From UBA4877 sp002399285 (GTDB lineage: Bacteria > Bacillota > Thermoanaerobacteria > Thermoanaerobacterales > UBA4877): a stretch of DNA of 64,000 nucleotides. The stretch is from the NCBI GenBank assembly GCA_036771835.1, contig DAIPGN010000009.1:1-64000 (forward strand), read 5' to 3'. A program made the translations under genes and the position numbers. This document shows positions 1 to 8,847 of the stretch, piece after piece. How positions within the stretch are numbered: the stretch's first letter is position 1; the number at the start of each line of letters is the position of its first letter. Below the pieces are notes generated by a model. The model was given only the letters and a program-made list of their open reading frames with translations, was not told the origin of the DNA and made no database searches.

Positions 1-67
1 CCCCTCGCAGGGCGCAGGTATTATGTTATCATGTTTGGCTGCCGCTGTAAAGATTGATAAATGTTAC

Positions 68-91
68 ATAAGCAGACATAAGTCTGCTTAT
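68..91 (-). terminator. Terminator-like hairpin after the atp operon
   Basis: Perfect 10-bp inverted repeat (68-77 with 82-91, ATAAGCAGAC/GTCTGCTTAT, 4-nt loop) about 60 bases past the atpC stop on the minus strand. The U-tract is weak, so this may be an RNA-stabilising 3' end rather than a strong terminator. Confidence 0.55.
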
Positions 92-149
92 CTCCAATTA
101 TACATTATATGCTTTATCTTTCTTAATTATGCTTATATTGATGGAATCC

Positions 150-566
150 CTACCTGATCGCCTTCGGTCCTCTCTCCGCGACCTCTAACCGCGCCATAGC
201 CCTGGCCATTGAGGCCCTGGCCCTGGCAAATTCCGCCTGGCTCTTCTTTGCCTTGATGCGTTCTTCGGCCCTCTTTATGGCATCCTCCGCTCTCCTGATA
301 TCTATCTCCTCAGGCCAGAGGGCATCGTCAGAAAATATCTCCACGATATCGCCCATGACATTCATGAATCCGCCTGAGACATATGCCTTTTTTGCCTGGC
401 CGTCCGTCCTTATCGTTATCGGACTTACTTCAATGGGGATCACTATCGGCTCGTGGCCGTATAAAATACCTATCTCTCCATCAAAGGTCTTTAAGACCAA
501 TGAATCCACATTTTCATCAAAGAACTTACGCGTAGGCGTATTTATTATCAAATGAAATTTCGACAT
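150..566 (-). CDS. atpC: ATP synthase F1 subunit epsilon
   Basis: Epsilon subunit of the F1F0 ATP synthase, 138 residues, the usual length. It sits in the central stalk with gamma and can restrain ATP hydrolysis. The N-terminal beta-sandwich begins FHLIINTPTRKFFDENVDSL and includes GEIGILYGHEP; the C-terminal part (about 85-138) is the basic, alanine-rich helical hairpin. Last gene of the minus-strand atp operon, 14 bases after atpD; the preceding GGAGG-type site supports the start. Family assignment is secure from sequence and position. Confidence 0.97.
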   Translation of the reverse strand: MSKFHLIINTPTRKFFDENVDSLVLKTFDGEIGILYGHEPIVIPIEVSPITIRTDGQAKKAYVSGGFMNVMGDIVEIFSDDALWPEEIDIRRAEDAIKRAEERIKAKKSQAEFARARASMARAMARLEVAERGPKAIR

Positions 567-580
567 CTTTAAAGCCTCCT

Positions 581-1969
<1,389 letters not shown>

Positions 1970-1980
1970 GTTATCCTCCT

Positions 1981-2841
1981 TTACCTCAAGACCTCGCTGG
2001 AAGATATTATTTCGGATATCTCTCGTGTTATCTTGCCTTGCCTTTCTTTGTTATATAAACGATTGAATTTATCTATCAGATCTTCCGCATTTTTTGTCGC
2101 GCTGTCCATTGCCGTCATTCTGGCAGTCTGCTCCGATGCGAAGGATTCCACCAGCGCGCCGTACACGACGCCCTTTATATATGATTCTGCCAATATTTTG
2201 AATACCGCCTGGGGAGACGGCTCATATTTCAGCGTATGCTGAGATCTCTTTCTTTCCTTGACACCCAGAGATTCCTGATCCAAAGGAAGCACCCTGAGTA
2301 CGGCCGGCTCGTGCTTGAAGGATGAAATATATTTCGTATAGACTATAAAGACTTCATCCAGCAGTCCCTGCCGGTAGAATCTCAGAATGATGTTGGATAT
2401 ATCCACAGCACTGGCATACGTAGGGTTTTGCGCCGTATACAGAAGCGAAGTGTCTATGGTAAAGCCCCTCCTCTTGAAATAATCTCTGCCCATGGCGCCT
2501 ATGACAAGCAGGTATGAATGTCTGAGCTCAGTCATAGTTTTCTCCGCCAGTTTGATGATATTATGATTATAATCTCCGCACAAACCCTTGTCGCCGGTTA
2601 TGACTATTATACCGGCCCTTCTTTTGGGTTCATTATCCGTTACCAAGGATATATCCTCCGGATTTGTGTGCTCAAGAAGTTCTCTCATGGTTTCTTGTAT
2701 TTGCCTGAAATAGGGATCCGCTATCTTAAGCCTCTCTTTTGCCTTCTGGGTATTGGCACTGGCTATCAGGTACATAGCCTTGGTTATCTTTTCTACTTCA
2801 CCCACGCTCTTTATTCTGCGCTTAATATCTCTTTCAGACAT
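1981..2841 (-). CDS. atpG: ATP synthase F1 subunit gamma
   Basis: Rotor gamma subunit, about 286 residues. The N-terminal helix starts MSERDIKRRIKSVGEVEKIT and the C-terminal helix ends TREISEIISSSEVLR, the two parts of the coiled-coil shaft. GDKGLCGDYN matches the family motif. I chose the ATG at 2841 over one 15 bases upstream because GAAGG is 8 bases before it and because relatives begin at this point. It overlaps the end of the upstream alpha gene by 8 bases, implying translational coupling. Confidence 0.96.
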   Translation of the reverse strand: MSERDIKRRIKSVGEVEKITKAMYLIASANTQKAKERLKIADPYFRQIQETMRELLEHTNPEDISLVTDNEPKRRAGIIVITGDKGLCGDYNHNIIKLAEKTMTELRHSYLLVIGAMGRDYFKRRGFTIDTSLLYTAQNPTYASAVDISNIILRFYRQGLLDEVFIVYTKYISSFKHEPAVLRVLPLDQESLGVKERKRSQHTLKYEPSPQAVFKILAESYIKGVVYGALVESFASEQTARMTAMDSATKNAEDLIDKFNRLYNKERQGKITREISEIISSSEVLR

Positions 2842-4588
2842 TGCCTTTACCTTCATTCAGATATTCGCTTATGGCGCCGTCCAGTTTTGTCTTTATGTCA
2901 TCATTGATATCCCTAGTTTTATTTATTTCATCCATCAGATCCCTGTGGTTTACATGCATATAATTGAGCAGTTCGTCTCTAGTCTGACGTACTTTATCCA
3001 CGCTTATATCCTTAAAGAATCCGTTGGTGACGGCATAAATGGATACCACCTCGTCAAACATTCTATAGGGTTTATATTGTTCCTGCTTTAATATCTCCAT
3101 TATTCTGTCTCCAAGATCGAGCATATCCTTTGTCGACTTATCCAGCTCGGAACCGAACTGAGCAAATACCTGCATCTCGCTGTACTGAGCGAGATTAAGG
3201 CGCAGGCTGCCGACGACCTTCTTCATTGCCTTCGTCTGCGCGGCACCGCCCACTCTGGATACGGAGAGACCGACATCTACGGCAGGCCTCATTCCTTTAA
3301 AGAACAGGTCGGTCATCAGATAGATCTGTCCGTCGGTTATGGATATGACATTGGTGGGAATATACGCCGCCAAATCGCCTTCCAAGGTCTCGACTATGGG
3401 CAGTGCGGTCATTGAACCGCCGCCCAGTTTATCGGAGAGCGCCGCGGCCCTTTCCAGTAAACGTGAATGTAGATAGAACACGTCTCCGGGGTATGCTTCT
3501 CTTCCCGGCGGTCTTCTCAGTAAGAGAGAAAGCGTCCTGTATGCCACGGCATGCTTTGACAGATCGTCGTATACCACAAGGACGTCTTTGCCAGAATACA
3601 TCCATTCTTCCGCAATGGAGCATCCCGCATAGGGAGCTATATACTGCATTGCCGCGGAATCTGCTGCCGATGCGGAGACGACCACCGTATAATCCATTGC
3701 TCCCAATTCCCTGAAGGTATGGACAATGGAGGATACCGAGGATTCCTTCTGCCCGATGGCCACATATACGCAATATACGTTCTTGCCCTTCTGATTAAGT
3801 ATCGTATCAACGGCTATAGCCGTCTTTCCGGTCTGCCTGTCTCCTATGATAAGTTCCCTCTGTCCCTTGCCTATGGGAATAAGAGAATCTATTGTCAAAA
3901 TACCTGTTTCAAGAGGGGCATCGATCGGACGTCTGTCTAATATATCCGGTGAGGGGGCTTCAATAGGCCGGGCCTTTTCCGACGCTATATCTCCTCTTCC
4001 ATCCAAAGCTTCGCCCAACGGATTGATTACTCTCCCCAGAAGCTTGTCGCCGACGGGTACATTCATGACCTTTCCCGTCCGCTTAACGACGGTTCCCTCC
4101 GGTACGGGGGCATTGCTCAAAAGTACCGCGCCCACGGTAGTTATATTCAAATCCAGCGCCATGCCGTATATACCGTTGCCGAAATCCAACAGTTCGCCGT
4201 TCATGCAGTTATTGAGACCGGATATCTGGGTTATGCCGTCCGTATAGCTTATGACATTGCCTACCTCTTCCCATACGGGCTGATAATTGAAATTGTTTAT
4301 CGCGTTTTTTAATTCAAATTTGCTGTCTTCATTATAATCGCCGTTTTGCAGCTCTTTACGCAGATAATCCTTTAAAGAATCGATTTTACCCTTTAAACTG
4401 AGGTCGATCATTCTGTTGTCTTCAGTACGAAGTATTATTCCGCCCACCATCGAAGAGTCCGTTAAATATTTTATGGATATATCGCTGCCGAATGCCTTTT
4501 TAATGTTGTCCTCCAGCATCGACTGCATATCCGGGCCTATAGGTCTGGCCAAAACGACTGTCAGCTTTTCGTGCCCCTTGTTGTTCAT
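2834..4588 (-). CDS. atpA: ATP synthase delta(C-terminal domain)-alpha fusion protein
   Basis: Alpha subunit of F1 with an extra N-terminal domain: 584 residues against about 505 for ordinary alpha. Residues about 8-80 (KLTVVLARPIGPDM, SMVGGIILRTEDNRMIDLSL, KGKIDSLKDYLRKEL) read as the C-terminal domain of the delta/OSCP subunit; SLKGKIDSL is its signature end. A linker (about 81-102) leads into alpha at WEEVGNVISYTDGITQISGL, then Walker A GDRQTGKT (about 249-256). No separate atpH lies between atpF and this gene, and the delta N-terminal helical bundle is absent. Start chosen at 4588 (GAGGA 7 bases upstream). Alpha function is certain; the fusion is read directly from one continuous frame, but its mechanical consequence is inferred. 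Confidence 0.93.
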   Translation of the reverse strand: MNNKGHEKLTVVLARPIGPDMQSMLEDNIKKAFGSDISIKYLTDSSMVGGIILRTEDNRMIDLSLKGKIDSLKDYLRKELQNGDYNEDSKFELKNAINNFNYQPVWEEVGNVISYTDGITQISGLNNCMNGELLDFGNGIYGMALDLNITTVGAVLLSNAPVPEGTVVKRTGKVMNVPVGDKLLGRVINPLGEALDGRGDIASEKARPIEAPSPDILDRRPIDAPLETGILTIDSLIPIGKGQRELIIGDRQTGKTAIAVDTILNQKGKNVYCVYVAIGQKESSVSSIVHTFRELGAMDYTVVVSASAADSAAMQYIAPYAGCSIAEEWMYSGKDVLVVYDDLSKHAVAYRTLSLLLRRPPGREAYPGDVFYLHSRLLERAAALSDKLGGGSMTALPIVETLEGDLAAYIPTNVISITDGQIYLMTDLFFKGMRPAVDVGLSVSRVGGAAQTKAMKKVVGSLRLNLAQYSEMQVFAQFGSELDKSTKDMLDLGDRIMEILKQEQYKPYRMFDEVVSIYAVTNGFFKDISVDKVRQTRDELLNYMHVNHRDLMDEINKTRDINDDIKTKLDGAISEYLNEGKGNV

Positions 4589-4658
4589 GATATCATCCTC
4601 AATCCTCACATATCGTCGATAATACAATAAAATTCCGCATTATCATAAAAACATACGG

Positions 4659-5153
4659 CTATTTGCCGTCACCGGAAATAATATCCTGCAGGATATTGTT
4701 TATCAGTTCGGTATCCTCTTCAGGATCAAGTTTCACTTCCGTTACCTTATAGATGGAATCTATGATCATATCTATGATCTCCGATTTTAATTCCTTCAGC
4801 ATTTTATCCCTGTCTGCCACGGTCTCCTTATGCGCCTGATCAATTATATTGGCTGCTTCTTCCCTGGCCTTGGCCACGATTTCACCATATTCCCTATTGG
4901 CTCTGTCCTGAGCATCCTTTATCATCTGCTGAGTTTTATCATTGGCTTCCTTCAGAGATTTTTCGATATCCGCCTTCGCCTTTTGCGCTTCTTCCCTGTC
5001 CAGTCTTGCATCATCCTGTATTTTTTGAATTTTTTCGCTCCTGTCCTTTAAAAACTTGGTCATGGGTTTGTATAAAAAACGTTTAAAGAGAAAATATAAT
5101 ACGACGATATTTATGATATTCCAAACCCATGTCCAGATATTCATGGTAAGCAC
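4659..5153 (-). CDS. atpF: ATP synthase F0 subunit b
   Basis: Peripheral-stalk b subunit, 164 residues. One N-terminal membrane segment (WTWVWNIINIVVLYFLFKRF) is followed by a long charged coiled coil (about 35-140) rich in Lys, Glu and Ala. GTG at 5153 has AGAGGTGG 6 bases upstream; an ATG 9 bases further in is the alternative. The C-terminus normally binds the delta subunit; here it would have to bind the delta-like domain carried by alpha, since the next gene is the delta-alpha fusion, 70 bases away. It is not a b-delta fusion like that of mycobacteria: length and end are ordinary. Confidence 0.95.
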   Translation of the reverse strand: MLTMNIWTWVWNIINIVVLYFLFKRFLYKPMTKFLKDRSEKIQKIQDDARLDREEAQKAKADIEKSLKEANDKTQQMIKDAQDRANREYGEIVAKAREEAANIIDQAHKETVADRDKMLKELKSEIIDMIIDSIYKVTEVKLDPEEDTELINNILQDIISGDGK

Positions 5154-5165
5154 TATATGCCACCT

Positions 5166-5384
5166 CTATTTCACAAAGAATATTATTAGTATGGCAACCA
5201 AAAGCCCATAAATTGCGGTTGCCTCCGACAAGGCGGCACCAAGCAGGAATATTGTCGTTATCTTGTTGGAAGCTTCGGGCTGTCTTGCCACAGACTCCAC
5301 TGCCTTGGAGGTAGCATAACCTATGCCGAGACCGGCACCCATTACCGATAAAGCCGCTATTCCGGCAGCCATTGCAACTGACAT
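5166..5384 (-). CDS. atpE: ATP synthase F0 subunit c, probably proton-coupled
   Basis: Ring-forming c subunit, 72 residues, two membrane helices joined by the polar loop ARQPE (33-37). The ion-binding carboxylate is Glu54 in LSEATAIYG. In sodium-binding rings a Gln sits in helix 1 and a Ser follows the Glu; here those positions are Ile21 (GLGIGYA) and Ala55, so the visible sodium ligands are missing and proton coupling is inferred. It lies between atpB and atpF in the standard order. Confidence 0.96.
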   Translation of the reverse strand: MSVAMAAGIAALSVMGAGLGIGYATSKAVESVARQPEASNKITTIFLLGAALSEATAIYGLLVAILIIFFVK

Positions 5385-5405
5385 ATTATCACTCCTTATC
5401 CTCTA

Positions 5406-6071
5406 TCATTCCATTTTTTCGATGCCCTCATTCACGTACATGACCGTTAAAAGGGAAAAGACAACCGCTTGAATTACTCCGTCGAAAAAGTCAAAGTAAA
5501 TGCTTAAAAATGAAGGTAAGATCACCGGCACAAAGCCTTTGACCAGCTCCATTATTATAAAACCCGCCATAATGTTTCCGAACAACCGGACTGCAAGGGA
5601 AAGCGGCCGCGTAAACAGATCCAGTATTTTAAACGGCAATATTATGCTTAAGGGCTCCGTAAAACTCTTAAGCCAGCCTTTAAATCCCCTTGCCCTTATG
5701 CTGGAATATATGACGTAAAACATGGTAAGCACAGCCAAACTTCCGGCTATGTTGATATCCCTTGTAGGCGGACTGATCCCGAATGCGCCGATGATATTGG
5801 CCGCAATAAGATACAAGGCGACCGTACCTATATAGGGAATTATCACTTCGCCCTTAGGCCCGGTAACATCCGTAACAAAAGAGCTTATGAAGTCCAGCAC
5901 TATCTCCAATACATTCTGTAAACCCTCGGGTATATTCTTTAGTTTCCTGCCGCCCAGCCAAAACAGTATGCCGAGAAACGCCACTATAAACCAACTGACC
6001 ACTACTGTGTCGGTCACGGGTATACCACCTAATATGGGTATGGTAAACATCACTTTAGCCCCGAATTCCAC
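5406..6071 (-). CDS. atpB: ATP synthase F0 subunit a
   Basis: Stator a subunit that forms the two ion half-channels against the c ring; about 221 residues and five to six membrane helices. The essential Arg is in SLAVRLFGNIMAG. The GTG at 6071 (EFGAKVMFTIPILGG) is preferred because GGGG lies 8 bases before it; a GTG 9 bases upstream is possible. First gene of the operon; no atpI or atpZ precedes it. Confidence 0.95.
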   Translation of the reverse strand: MEFGAKVMFTIPILGGIPVTDTVVVSWFIVAFLGILFWLGGRKLKNIPEGLQNVLEIVLDFISSFVTDVTGPKGEVIIPYIGTVALYLIAANIIGAFGISPPTRDINIAGSLAVLTMFYVIYSSIRARGFKGWLKSFTEPLSIILPFKILDLFTRPLSLAVRLFGNIMAGFIIMELVKGFVPVILPSFLSIYFDFFDGVIQAVVFSLLTVMYVNEGIEKME

Positions 6072-6094
6072 ACTAATCACCCCGCATCTTTCCC

Positions 6095-6122
6095 ATTATA
6101 GAACTTATATTATAATGGTCAA
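6095..6122 (-). promoter_or_regulatory. Candidate sigma-A promoter for the atp operon
   Basis: On the minus strand TTGACC (6117-6122) and TATAAT (6095-6100) are separated by 16 bases just before atpB. This would leave only a short leader. Other AT-rich options exist in the same gap, so the assignment is tentative. Confidence 0.35.
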
Positions 6123-6373
6123 ATTCTTAATTTATCCATAAAAACGTTATTTTTAATTAAATTTTGCTATTATTCTCAATGCCATTCCCAACAGTATTAT
6201 TTTCTAAACGTTTCATCGTTTTACTATTACAATGTTTGTTATTATTATTGCTCTGTTTTAAAAATTGATTCTTATTATAAAACTGCTTTAATAACTGCAG
6301 TTATGTTTGATATTATATAATCAGTGTTAATTATTTATTAATTGATCGAGTTATGCGAAATATTGGAATATGC
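6123..6373. other. AT-rich gap between gyrA and atpB
   Basis: About 250 very AT-rich bases with no convincing reading frame, structured RNA or repeat. It separates two minus-strand operons and probably holds further promoter sequence for atp. Confidence 0.5.
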
Positions 6374-6406
6374 AGAGAGGACACCGATCTTATCGGTGCC
6401 CTCTCT
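6374..6406 (-). terminator. Hairpin terminator directly after gyrA
   Basis: A 15-bp stem with one mismatch and a 3-nt loop (6374-6388 with 6392-6406) begins 2 bases past the gyrA TGA. The downstream T-run is poor but the stem is strong, marking the end of the dnaA-gyrA gene group. Confidence 0.75.
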
Positions 6407-6407
6407 G

Positions 6408-8834
6408 TCAATCATCATCCTCGTCTTCTTCTATTCTGGCTATCGAGACTACTTCGTCGTTTTCATCCAGTCTGATCAGTTTCACTCCCTGACTGTTACG
6501 GTGGAGTTCGGATATATCCTTCACTTTTAATCTTATTATATTGCCGCTCATGGTGGTGATCATAAGATCATCCTCCGATTCGACGACCCTTATGGTAATG
6601 GCCCGGCCGTTTCTGCCGGTCATATTGTAAGCCTTTATACCCTTACCCCTTCTTGACTGCAGCCTGTACTCCCGCGTCGGCGTCCTCTTTCCAAAGCCCT
6701 TGTCGGTTACGGTAAGCACGTATCCGCTGCTGTCTATATGATCCATTCCTATTATCTCGTCGCCGTCACTCAGCTCTATGGCCCTTACTCCCTTGGCCGT
6801 CCTGCCGGAGGCCCTTACGTCCTTTTCTGAAAATCTGATGCACATGCCGCCCTTGGTGCCTATGATGACCTCCTCGCCGTCCTTCACCAGACGTACGGAT
6901 ATCAGCTCGTCCTCCTCACCCAGAGAAAGCGCCCTTATGCCGTTTTTCCTCACGTTGGCATATTCATTCAGCACGGTCTTTTTGATAAGACCCGACTTGG
7001 TGACCATTATGACGCACAGATCCTCATTGAAGTCCTTTACTGGCAGTACCGCGTTCACCTTTTCGCCGCCCTTGAGCTGTATAAGGTTGACGATCGCGGT
7101 GCCCTTAGCCTGCCTGCCCTCTTCCGGTATCTCAAAAGACCTCAGCCGGTATACGTTCCCGAAATTGGTAAAGAAGAGCAGATTGTCGTGTGTGGAGGTG
7201 ATGAGTATGCTCTCCACGAAGTCCTCTTCTCTGGTCGTTATACCTATAAGACCCTTGCCGCCGCGTTTCTGGCTTCTATAAGTCGTGATCGGCAGCCTCT
7301 TGGTATAGCCGAAATGGGTTATGGTAACGACCACATCCTCCTCCTTGATCAGGTCCTCAAGCTCTATCTCCTCATACTGTTTTACTATCTCCGTCCTCCT
7401 GGCGTCTCCGTACTTATCCCTTATCCTTATGAGATCGTCCTTTATCACCCCGAGGAGCACCGTTTCGCTCGCGAGTATTTCGTTATATCCCGCTATATCC
7501 TTCATAAGGGATTCGTATTCGTCGTCGATCTTCTTTCTCTCAAGTCCCGTGAGTCTCTGCAGTTTCATGTCCAGTATGGCCTGGGCCTGTTTCTCGCTCA
7601 GGCCGAAATTCTCCATGAGCCCCGTCTTGGCCTCCTGAGTTGTAGAAGATGACCTTATCAGGTTTATTACCTCGTCTATCCGGTCTAAGGCTATCCTCAG
7701 GCCCTCCAATATATGAGCCCTTTCCTGCGCCTTTCCCAGCTGGTATCTGGTCTTCCGGGTGACGACTTCCTTTTGGAAGTTTATATACTCGGTCATGATG
7801 TCCTTTATGTTCAGCACCTTAGGTATGCCGTTTACCAGTGCGAGCATGATAACGCCGAAGGTATCCTGAAGCTGCGTATGGGCATACAGCTTTGTAAGTA
7901 TGAGGTTGGGATTGGCATCCTTTTTAAGCTCCACCACTACCCGCATACCCGATCTGTCGGATTCATCCCTCAGGTCGGAGATCCCCTCGATCTTCTTCTC
8001 CTTGACAAGGTTTGCTATATCCTCGACAAGTTTTGCCTTATTCACCATGTAGGGGATCTCAGTTATAATGATGCGGCTTCTGCCCTTTACCTCCTCGATC
8101 TCCGTCCTTCCCCTCATGATGACCTTGCCTCTTCCGGTAAAGTAAGCGTCCTTTATGCCCTTGGTCCCCATTATCAGTCCGCCCGTTGGAAAATCCGGAC
8201 CCTTGATGTATTCCATTATCTCATCTATTTCCATCTCAGGGTTATCCATGAGCGCGATGATCCCATCGGTCACCTCGTTTAAATTATGCGGAGGCATATT
8301 GGTTGCCATACCTACGGCTATACCCTGGGAGCCGTTGACCAAAAGGTTGGGAAAACGGCTGGGCAGCACCACGGGCTCCTTCAAGGTCTCATCAAAGTTT
8401 GGCACAAAGTCCACTGTCTCTTCATTGATGCCGGCGAGCATTTCAAGGGATATGCGTGAAAGCCTGGCCTCCGTGTACCTCATGGCTGCCGGCGGATCTC
8501 CGTCCACGCTTCCCATGTTTCCATGTCCATCCACCAAAAGATATCTTATGGAAAAATCCTGCGCCAACCTAACCATGGCGTTATAAACGGCGGAATCGCC
8601 GTGCGGGTGATATTTTCCCAGAACGTCACCCACGATACGCGCGGCCTTTCTGTACGGTTTGTCAGGCGACATACCCAACTCGTTCATTGCATACAGTATC
8701 CGCCTGTGCACGGGCTTGAGTCCGTCCCGGACATCGGGAAGGGCCCTGCTCACGATGACGCTCATGGCATAGTCTATATATGACTTCTTCATCTCATCTT
8801 CTATATCTACCGGTATTAAATTTTCTTCATCCAT
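6408..8834 (-). CDS. gyrA: DNA gyrase subunit A
   Basis: Breakage-rejoining subunit of gyrase, 808 residues, full length. Active-site Tyr is Tyr120 in AAMRYTEAR. The quinolone-determining stretch is HPHGDSAVYNAM (about 76-87): Ser81 matches E. coli Ser83, while Asn85 occupies the position of E. coli Asp87. The C-terminal half contains the beta-pinwheel, with a GyrA box-like QKRGGKG (E. coli QRRGGKG), and ends in an acidic tail EEDEDDD. It follows gyrB by 13 bases on the same strand. A gyrase rather than a ParC assignment rests on the linkage to gyrB, recF and dnaA and on the GyrA box-like motif. Confidence 0.98.
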   Translation of the reverse strand: MDEENLIPVDIEDEMKKSYIDYAMSVIVSRALPDVRDGLKPVHRRILYAMNELGMSPDKPYRKAARIVGDVLGKYHPHGDSAVYNAMVRLAQDFSIRYLLVDGHGNMGSVDGDPPAAMRYTEARLSRISLEMLAGINEETVDFVPNFDETLKEPVVLPSRFPNLLVNGSQGIAVGMATNMPPHNLNEVTDGIIALMDNPEMEIDEIMEYIKGPDFPTGGLIMGTKGIKDAYFTGRGKVIMRGRTEIEEVKGRSRIIITEIPYMVNKAKLVEDIANLVKEKKIEGISDLRDESDRSGMRVVVELKKDANPNLILTKLYAHTQLQDTFGVIMLALVNGIPKVLNIKDIMTEYINFQKEVVTRKTRYQLGKAQERAHILEGLRIALDRIDEVINLIRSSSTTQEAKTGLMENFGLSEKQAQAILDMKLQRLTGLERKKIDDEYESLMKDIAGYNEILASETVLLGVIKDDLIRIRDKYGDARRTEIVKQYEEIELEDLIKEEDVVVTITHFGYTKRLPITTYRSQKRGGKGLIGITTREEDFVESILITSTHDNLLFFTNFGNVYRLRSFEIPEEGRQAKGTAIVNLIQLKGGEKVNAVLPVKDFNEDLCVIMVTKSGLIKKTVLNEYANVRKNGIRALSLGEEDELISVRLVKDGEEVIIGTKGGMCIRFSEKDVRASGRTAKGVRAIELSDGDEIIGMDHIDSSGYVLTVTDKGFGKRTPTREYRLQSRRGKGIKAYNMTGRNGRAITIRVVESEDDLMITTMSGNIIRLKVKDISELHRNSQGVKLIRLDENDEVVSIARIEEDEDDD

Positions 8835-8847
8835 TCAAGCCGCCTCC

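Noticed and set aside
253..555. Plus-strand open frame opposite atpC
   Set aside because: Shadow of atpC codon structure; no ribosome-binding site and no protein-family resemblance. The same applies to long frames opposite atpA, gyrA, mnmE, mnmG and the oxidoreductases.
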